A stretch of DNA of 64,000 bases from Spodoptera frugiperda (taxonomy: Eukaryota; Arthropoda; Insecta; Lepidoptera; Noctuidae): positions 7,254,001-7,318,000 of the forward strand of contig NC_064234.1 in assembly GCF_023101765.2 (NCBI RefSeq), in the 5' to 3' direction. Numbering within the stretch: the stretch's first letter is position 1; each line of letters starts with the position of its first letter. The notes under the pieces were generated by a model. It saw only the letters and a program-made list of their open reading frames with translations, did not search any database and was not told the DNA's origin. The position numbers and the translations under genes were made by a program. Below are positions 63,701 through 64,000 of the stretch, piece by piece.

Positions 63701-64000
63701 TTTGTAGCTATTGAACCTCAAGTCGAAAGTCCATGCTCACGATCACCATGTGGCGCAAATGCTATATGCAAAGAAAGACAAGGAATCGGTTCATGTACTT
63801 GCCTTCCTGATTACTTTGGAGACCCATATGTGGAATGTCGTCCTGAATGTGTCTTAAACTCAGACTGTCCAAAAGACAGAGCTTGCGTTAACAATAAATG
63901 TAAAGACCCCTGTCCTGGAGTATGTGGAATGAACGCTGAATGTCGCACAAACAATCATGCGCCGTCTTGCGCTTGTTTGCCTGGTTACGAAGGAAATCCA
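30672..64000 (+). CDS. dp: Dumpy, giant EGF/DPY extracellular matrix protein (5' part, 40 exons, 3' end outside window)
   Basis: Hand-spliced gene with 39 complete exons plus one cut by the window edge, giving 8,311 in-frame residues. Every junction uses GT-AG. Of 39 introns, 35 are phase 1; introns 1, 6 and 8 are phase 0 and intron 19 is phase 2. Seen in the sequence: an N-terminal hydrophobic signal, an LDLa-like domain, at least 17 calcium-binding EGF domains with DxDEC or DxNEC starts, dozens of other EGF domains ending in G-(D/N)-P, and many DPY modules of the form ECxxNSDCPxxxACxxxxCxxPC. A Thr-rich exon of 7.9 kb sits in the middle. EGF plus DPY plus a Ser/Thr/Pro-rich block is diagnostic of insect Dumpy, which in flies forms stretch-resistant fibres linking epidermis to cuticle and ends in a ZP domain and a membrane anchor; that end is not in this window. 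Start: the ATG at 30672 opens a signal peptide. Individual exon edges are inferred from splice consensus and reading frame, not transcripts. Confidence 0.93.
30851..31052 (+). CDS. dp: dumpy exon 2: degenerate LDLa-like domain
   Basis: Residues 20-86. The acceptor is TTTCACAG and the donor GTGAGT (phase 1). After a short linker there is FGC, then LCDGVKDC, GSDE and a final KC. These match the CDGxxDC...GSDE...C half of an LDL-receptor class A domain. Only four cysteines are present instead of six. The two missing positions correspond to the first and third cysteines of the family. Confidence 0.85.
31149..31253 (+). CDS. dp: dumpy exon 3: short EGF-like domain
   Basis: Residues 87-121. Starts DDCTKEDGAQC, a compact EGF-like fold with GRC, GVCHC and GGCNC. 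It lacks the calcium-binding start. Acceptor TTTGTAG, donor GTACAT (a weaker site), phase 1 at both ends. Confidence 0.8.
31335..31451 (+). CDS. dp: dumpy exon 4: calcium-binding EGF
   Basis: Residues 122-160, exactly one cbEGF domain. It begins DVNEC and carries the CxNTxGSFxC and GYEGDGFTC pattern of the family. Phase 1 at both ends, so it can be skipped without a frameshift. Confidence 0.9.
31611..31742 (+). CDS. dp: dumpy exon 5: calcium-binding EGF
   Basis: Residues 161-204, a single cbEGF starting DINECEDPAV. The middle is unusual in having adjacent cysteines (AECC) where a typical domain has one. Phase 1 at both ends. Confidence 0.88.
31869..31984 (+). CDS. dp: dumpy exon 6: calcium-binding EGF, last Cys in next exon
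   Basis: Residues 205-243. Starts DIDECRRPGAC and ends GNAFDG; the sixth cysteine is the first codon of exon 7. The donor GTAAGT leaves phase 0. A donor two bases upstream would break the reading frame into exon 7, which supports this choice. Confidence 0.87.
32165..32350 (+). mobile_element. tRNA-derived SINE in intron 6
   Basis: Has an A-box-like TGGCGTAGTGG near 32169 and a B box GGGTTCGATTCC at 32211-32222, then an unrelated body and an A-rich end (AATAAATACAAATA). It shares CACAAATTGTTG with the SINE at 41655-41830. It ends about 15 bp before exon 7. Confidence 0.75.
32365..32614 (+). CDS. dp: dumpy exon 7: two calcium-binding EGFs
   Basis: Residues 244-326. Contains CVDIDEC and DQDEC cbEGF starts and ends VLCT. 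Third positions are very GC-rich, unlike the AT-rich exons around it. The acceptor (GATATAG at 32358-32364) has almost no pyrimidine tract and lies about 15 bp after the end of a SINE. Donor GTGAGT, phase 1. Confidence 0.88.
32615..33098 (+). other. Intron 7, 484 nt
   Basis: No exon or repeat recognised. A pyrimidine-rich tract runs from about 32930 to 33005 and ends in TTCGTAG, almost 95 nt before the acceptor used for exon 8. It may be a decoy or an alternative acceptor. Confidence 0.6.
33099..33364 (+). CDS. dp: dumpy exon 8: two calcium-binding EGFs
   Basis: Residues 327-415. Starts DVDECKASQ, followed by DINECETIEHPC. Ends VACEQ with phase 0 into exon 9. Intron 7 before it (32615-33098) holds a pyrimidine-rich stretch at 32930-33005 ending in an AG, well upstream of the acceptor used here. 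Confidence 0.88.
33438..34173 (+). CDS. dp: dumpy exon 9: EGF / cbEGF array
   Basis: Residues 416-660. Three cbEGF starts are visible (DVDECAKN, DINECDTS, DIDECLLE) among further EGF and DPY-like pieces (CKSDNECPGNAVC). Acceptor TTTTTCAG, donor GTAAGT, ends in phase 1. The frame is open throughout. Confidence 0.92.
34268..35440 (+). CDS. dp: dumpy exon 10: EGF / cbEGF array
   Basis: Residues 661-1051. Starts HPCEALQCG. Four cbEGF starts are visible (DINECNEN, DINECTQH, DIDECTSG, NINECHSA) with EGF and four-cysteine DPY-like segments between them. Phase 1 at both ends. Confidence 0.92.
35523..35732 (+). CDS. dp: dumpy exon 11: DPY module plus EGF
   Basis: Residues 1052-1121. CTSDKDCPNTLACLNSTC is a clear DPY module, followed by an EGF with CGSNAFC and GYTKPEGGKC. 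This is the first well-formed DPY module of the protein. Phase 1 at both ends. Confidence 0.9.
35845..36138 (+). CDS. dp: dumpy exon 12: EGF modules
   Basis: Residues 1122-1219. EGF pieces with GMVGNPFPGG and FFVGNPDLLC loops flank a DPY-like CEQPLMCVAGRC. Acceptor TTTTTTAG, donor GTGAGT, phase 1 at both ends. Confidence 0.9.
36222..39209 (+). CDS. dp: dumpy exon 13: long EGF/DPY exon
   Basis: Residues 1220-2215, 2,988 nt without a stop. Alternating EGF domains (GNPND, GNPID loops) and DPY modules (for example CVSDDDCDDNKSC and CSDDVQCRENEVC). Two cbEGF domains remain (DIDECSSK, NVNECVNN). A run of consecutive four-Cys modules without intervening EGF occurs near 38160-38400 and again near 38530-38760. 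Phase 1 at both ends. Confidence 0.93.
39298..39966 (+). CDS. dp: dumpy exon 14: EGF/DPY
   Basis: Residues 2216-2438. Holds the last cbEGF of the window (DINECLSNPC) plus DPY modules starting CFSDGDCSDKTKC and CIKDSDCPSEEAC. Donor GTAAGT. Phase 1 at both ends. Confidence 0.92.
40053..40763 (+). CDS. dp: dumpy exon 15: EGF/DPY
   Basis: Residues 2439-2675. Begins with two DPY-like modules in a row (CQNSRDCLNDQLC, CNSNSTCPDFQFC), then EGF domains with GFFGDALQGC, GYTGDPKIGC and GYVGDPYEEGC loops. Phase 1 at both ends. Confidence 0.92.
40915..41106 (+). CDS. dp: dumpy exon 16: EGF plus DPY half-module
   Basis: Residues 2676-2739. One EGF (DACETTKCGANAEC) followed by CKQRSDCGEDQYC. The DPY pattern continues into exon 17. 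Phase 1 at both ends. Confidence 0.9.
41192..41374 (+). CDS. dp: dumpy exon 17: DPY plus EGF
   Basis: Residues 2740-2800. DPY module CLVDEECGSSEKC followed by an EGF with CGLNAYC and FTGNQDVEC. Phase 1 at both ends. Confidence 0.9.
41459..41590 (+). CDS. dp: dumpy exon 18: paired DPY-like modules
   Basis: Residues 2801-2844. Two four-Cys segments (CGAAGECEDGYMC and CKADEECALNERC) with no EGF between them. Phase 1 at both ends. The following intron contains a minus-strand SINE. Confidence 0.88.
41655..41830 (-). mobile_element. tRNA-derived SINE in intron 18
   Basis: Minus-strand copy. The B box reads GGGTTTGATTCCC (complement of 41773-41785) and the A-box region lies near 41806-41820. It shares the CACAAATTGTTG body motif with the SINE in intron 6. 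It makes up about half of this 386-nt intron. Confidence 0.7.
41977..42697 (+). CDS. dp: dumpy exon 19: DPY-rich with EGF
   Basis: Residues 2845-3084. Starts LTCRVDNDC and holds several consecutive DPY-like modules (CRHDEDCGPDEFC, CTLDQQCSDEEIC, CRSNSDCPSQLAC) with two EGF domains. The donor after GTAGAAG leaves the only phase 2 intron of the gene so far. Confidence 0.9.
42817..42992 (+). CDS. dp: dumpy exon 20: DPY-like modules
   Basis: Residues 3085-3143. Four-Cys modules with CNSNEACSEGYIC and CRDDNQCDINQAC, and no EGF. It enters in phase 2 and leaves in phase 1, so it can only be skipped together with exon 19. Confidence 0.88.
43076..43984 (+). CDS. dp: dumpy exon 21: EGF/DPY
   Basis: Residues 3144-3446. 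Begins DPCSQNAVC and contains EGF loops NYTGNPLVEC, GYTGDPKEEC and NYIGNAKIEC, plus DPY modules such as CNYDADCGDDMLC. The second module (CDGFCPCDDSGYC) is an unusual cysteine-dense variant. Phase 1 at both ends. Confidence 0.92.
44204..44341 (+). CDS. dp: dumpy exon 22: single EGF
   Basis: Residues 3447-3492. One EGF domain (CGINGEC, CRCIPGTEGQADVEC). Acceptor AATTTCAG, donor GTGAGT, phase 1 at both ends. The flanking introns are longer than average for the gene (219 and 704 nt). Confidence 0.87.
44342..45045 (+). other. Intron 22, 704 nt
   Basis: No Cys-rich reading frame and no named repeat was seen. The 3' end has a long pyrimidine tract (CTTTCTTCTTTCAC) before CCTAG. Confidence 0.6.
45046..45819 (+). 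CDS. dp: dumpy exon 23: DPY/EGF
   Basis: Residues 3493-3750. DPY CTSDKDCPVDRAC, EGF with CYVGQPRVAC, further DPY modules CTRDEQCPSNAAC and CLRDSGCPSNLAC, and incomplete EGF pieces (CEVVDHRAMC). Phase 1 at both ends. Confidence 0.9.
45820..46759 (+). other. Intron 23, 940 nt
   Basis: The longest intron inside the coding part. AT-rich, with no EGF- or DPY-like frame. A pyrimidine-rich section at 45930-46050 is the only notable feature. Confidence 0.6.
46760..46903 (+). CDS. dp: dumpy exon 24: DPY plus truncated EGF, GC-rich
   Basis: Residues 3751-3798. Starts ATECGGHEHCAPTLAC, a DPY variant, followed by a half EGF ending PVCSK. Third positions are strongly G/C, unlike exon 23. Acceptor TGTACAG, donor GTAACA, phase 1 at both ends. 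The 940-nt intron before it shows no further exon. Confidence 0.82.
47108..47182 (+). CDS. dp: dumpy exon 25: 75-nt microexon
   Basis: Residues 3799-3823. Holds five cysteines (VCQCQTSSDC, ICDGCACIR) and does not make a complete EGF alone. Acceptor TTGTGCAG, donor GTTAGT, phase 1 at both ends. It keeps the frame between exons 24 and 26. Confidence 0.78.
47379..47459 (+). CDS. dp: dumpy exon 26: 81-nt microexon before the Thr-rich exon
   Basis: Residues 3824-3850. DGKPPATNCAHC and GVPCDPFSGAC give four cysteines; it is the last Cys-rich piece before the repeat exon. Acceptor TTGCGCAG, donor GTAAGT, phase 1 at both ends. The intron that follows is 830 nt. Confidence 0.78.
47460..48289 (+). other. 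Intron 26, 830 nt
   Basis: Precedes the giant repeat exon. A central part (about 47556-47900) is more GC-balanced and has overlapping open frames on the minus strand, which could be a decayed insertion. I cannot assign a family. Confidence 0.5.
48290..56170 (+). CDS. dp: dumpy exon 27: giant Thr/Ser-rich mucin-like exon
   Basis: Residues 3851-6477, 7,881 nt in one open frame. The acceptor is TATTAACAG and the donor GTAGGC, both phase 1. It begins NGTYVPLTENTTT, then runs for over 2,500 residues dominated by Thr and Ser with almost no Cys. It includes a 38-aa array (48736-50673) and a 35-aa array (52399 to about 53997). The last 63 or so residues return to Cys-rich DPY/EGF sequence (CKTNTNCPTNKAC). 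In flies the equivalent position carries PIGSFEAST repeats; these repeats look different in length and composition. Thr density suggests heavy O-glycosylation and an extended, elastic or spacer segment, which is inference. Confidence 0.92.
48736..50673 (+). repeat. 38-aa (114-bp) tandem repeat array, 17 units
   Basis: Seventeen head-to-tail units of exactly 114 bp in frame inside exon 27 (residues 4000-4645). Each starts DKD(L/S)VTVVG, has TDDMKYS in the middle and ends LVHDTT plus a five-residue linker. Linkers are mainly NPSGL, SHSVS or SPSVS. Units 2-17 are almost identical at the nucleotide level; unit 1 (IGSDNMNHS) is the divergent edge copy. Confidence 0.97.
52399..53997 (+). repeat. 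35-aa (105-bp) degenerate tandem repeat array
   Basis: About 15 units with a 105-bp period within exon 27. The pattern is S(S/P)(R/Q)ETVT at the start, STE in the middle, TTTN(K/R)NFETTV and MET at the end. The first unit is 32 aa, and a partial 10-aa unit (SPQKTVTENT) sits at 53545-53574. Units 5-8 (52810-53229) match units 9-12 (53230-53679), showing a four-unit higher-order repeat. Similarity fades through about 54800. Confidence 0.9.
56436..56651 (+). CDS. dp: dumpy exon 28: DPY plus EGF
   Basis: Residues 6478-6549. Linker ESPGTPKVPE, DPY CHSDRDCIETEAC, then EGF with CGIGANC and GHDGDPAVKC. The acceptor AATGCTAG lacks pyrimidines, but a CTAAC branch-like motif lies just upstream at 56417-56421. 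Phase 1 at both ends. Confidence 0.87.
56963..57145 (+). CDS. dp: dumpy exon 29: DPY plus EGF
   Basis: Residues 6550-6610. DPY CTRNEDCPLTQAC followed by EGF with CVPNAVC and GYQGNGYVGC. Acceptor TTACTCAG, phase 1 at both ends. Confidence 0.9.
57226..57426 (+). CDS. dp: dumpy exon 30: DPY plus EGF
   Basis: Residues 6611-6677. DPY CQYNEDCPPELLC and EGF with CGENAEC and GFTGNPFLEC. Acceptor TTATTTTAG, donor GTGAGA, phase 1 at both ends. Confidence 0.9.
57608..57898 (+). CDS. dp: dumpy exon 31: DPY plus two EGF
   Basis: Residues 6678-6774. DPY CRSDNECPNSEAC, then EGF loops GYTGNPQHGC and GLTGNPFKNC. Phase 1 at both ends. The intron that follows carries a minus-strand SINE. Confidence 0.92.
58042..58192 (-). 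mobile_element. SINE-like noctuid repeat in intron 31
   Basis: Read on the minus strand it begins CGGAGCTGCGGACTACCTAG and ends in a GAAGATCAT-like tail with CTTCTCCC. This matches, from memory, a repeat very abundant in noctuid moths. It ends 39 bp before the acceptor of exon 32. Confidence 0.6.
58232..59389 (+). CDS. dp: dumpy exon 32: EGF/DPY modules
   Basis: Residues 6775-7160. A chain of EGF domains with CxPxPCGPxxxC starts, plus DPY CEVDDECKLDRAC and CTMNSDCPSNEAC. From here on the regular EGF-DPY-EGF order becomes clear. Acceptor TAATTTCAG lies about 39 bp after a SINE. Phase 1 at both ends. Confidence 0.93.
59479..59814 (+). CDS. dp: dumpy exon 33: EGF-DPY-EGF module
   Basis: Residues 7161-7272. 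A divergent first EGF (CDPTAPCDTYGNQFAIC) is followed by DPY CLFNSECPFNKAC and a canonical EGF with GFEGNPYEHC. Phase 1 at both ends. One module per exon. Confidence 0.9.
59891..61150 (+). CDS. dp: dumpy exon 34: four EGF-DPY-EGF modules
   Basis: Residues 7273-7692. Four copies of the module of about 104 aa are fused in one exon. DPY starts are CVVNSDCPPELAC, CVSKSDCPQMETC, CVINQECPTNKAC and CTINSDCPNHLAC. The third module has an RGD tripeptide at 60793-60801 (GYRGDAF). Compared with exons 35-39 this looks like lost introns, or the state before introns were gained. Phase 1 at both ends. Confidence 0.93.
61325..61630 (+). CDS. dp: dumpy exon 35: EGF-DPY-EGF module, type a
   Basis: Residues 7693-7794. 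First EGF with GAPPACRPEC, DPY CAVNSDCPTNKAC, second EGF ending GDPFIRCYRK. Closest to exon 38 by shared HNPIC and GDPFIRC segments. Phase 1 at both ends. Confidence 0.92.
61631..62099 (+). other. Intron 35, 469 nt
   Basis: Longer than introns 36-38 (80-100 nt). AT-rich with no named repeat. It separates modules a and b of the first three-exon block; the matching intron in the second block (intron 38) is only 85 nt. Confidence 0.6.
62100..62414 (+). CDS. dp: dumpy exon 36: EGF-DPY-EGF module, type b
   Basis: Residues 7795-7899. EGF with CGPHSSC and RAVCSC, DPY CVINQDCPLALAC, EGF ending GDPFAGC. Closest to exon 39 (CGPHSQC, LAVCSC, GDPFSGC). Noticeably GC-rich in third positions. Phase 1 at both ends. 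Confidence 0.92.
62511..62828 (+). CDS. dp: dumpy exon 37: EGF-DPY-EGF module, type c
   Basis: Residues 7900-8005. EGF with GAGSCTC, DPY CVMNTDCPRDRSC, EGF with NHAPSCYCLPGYRGNP. Closest to exon 40 (GIGSCTC, CPKDRAC, NHAPSC). Phase 1 at both ends. Confidence 0.92.
62921..63232 (+). CDS. dp: dumpy exon 38: EGF-DPY-EGF module, type a copy
   Basis: Residues 8006-8109. EGF with CGPYSKC, DPY CIVSSDCRPDKAC, EGF with NHNPIC and GDPFIRC. Its best internal match is exon 35. Acceptor AAATATAG, donor GTAAGT, phase 1 at both ends. Confidence 0.92.
63318..63629 (+). CDS. dp: dumpy exon 39: EGF-DPY-EGF module, type b copy
   Basis: Residues 8110-8213. EGF with CGPHSQC and LAVCSC, DPY CMINVECPGNLAC, EGF ending GDPFSGC. 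Its best internal match is exon 36. Phase 1 at both ends. Confidence 0.92.
63708..64000 (+). CDS. dp: dumpy exon 40: EGF-DPY-EGF module, type c copy (cut by window end)
   Basis: Residues 8214-8311, open to the last base. EGF with GIGSCTC, DPY CVLNSDCPKDRAC, EGF with NHAPSCACLPGYEGNP. Its best internal match is exon 37. By analogy about 20 more nucleotides complete the exon beyond the window. Confidence 0.9.

Overview
This window looks like moth nuclear DNA, probably from a noctuoid. The background is AT-rich, genes carry spliceosomal GT-AG introns, and there are tRNA-derived SINEs and dispersed repeats of a kind I recognise from noctuid moths. There is also a pogo/Tigger-type MITE and what looks like a solo LTR. 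No bacterial, organellar or viral gene was seen. The species assignment rests on recalled repeat families, so it is tentative.

Bases 1-30,671 hold no protein-coding gene I can support. They are AT-rich, with GC-rich patches about 100-500 bp long every few kilobases. They also hold a 1.3-1.45 kb sequence present twice in direct orientation (1-1317 and 4446-5883), three perfect short hairpins (4395-4438, 18384-18421, 29284-29324), a solo-LTR-like element (10820-11084), a dispersed lepidopteran repeat (23237-23530), a pogo-like MITE (27327-27753) and a CTCF-like motif (20946-20957). The ATG exon that follows sits directly behind a good splice acceptor. This stretch is therefore probably in part the large first intron of the gene to the right, with its promoter and 5' UTR exon at an unknown distance upstream.

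Bases 30,672-64,000 (+ strand) hold the 5' part of one giant gene, the orthologue of Drosophila dumpy (dp). Dumpy is an apical extracellular-matrix filament protein that anchors epidermis, trachea and tendon cells to cuticle. I could assign 40 consecutive exons by hand, 39 complete and the last cut by the window edge. Each joins the next in frame, giving 24,933 coding nt or 8,311 residues with no frameshift or stop. The order is: signal peptide (exons 1-2); a degenerate LDLa-like domain (exon 2); EGF domains dominated by calcium-binding DxDEC/DxNEC types (exons 3-14); mixed EGF and DPY modules (exons 13-26); one 7,881-nt Thr/Ser-rich exon (exon 27) with two tandem repeat arrays, 38-aa x 17 and 35-aa x about 15; then regular EGF-DPY-EGF modules of about 104 aa, one per exon at the end (exons 28-40). 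The C-terminal ZP domain and membrane anchor expected for Dumpy lie beyond the window.

The points most worth a second look are the near-identical 38-aa array and the older 35-aa array with a four-unit higher-order duplication, which together occupy the place where flies carry the PIGSFEAST repeats. Next are the three-exon tandem duplication of exons 35-37 into 38-40, the paired loss of two cysteines in the N-terminal LDLa-like domain, and SINEs lying within about 15-40 bp of the acceptors of exons 7 and 32.
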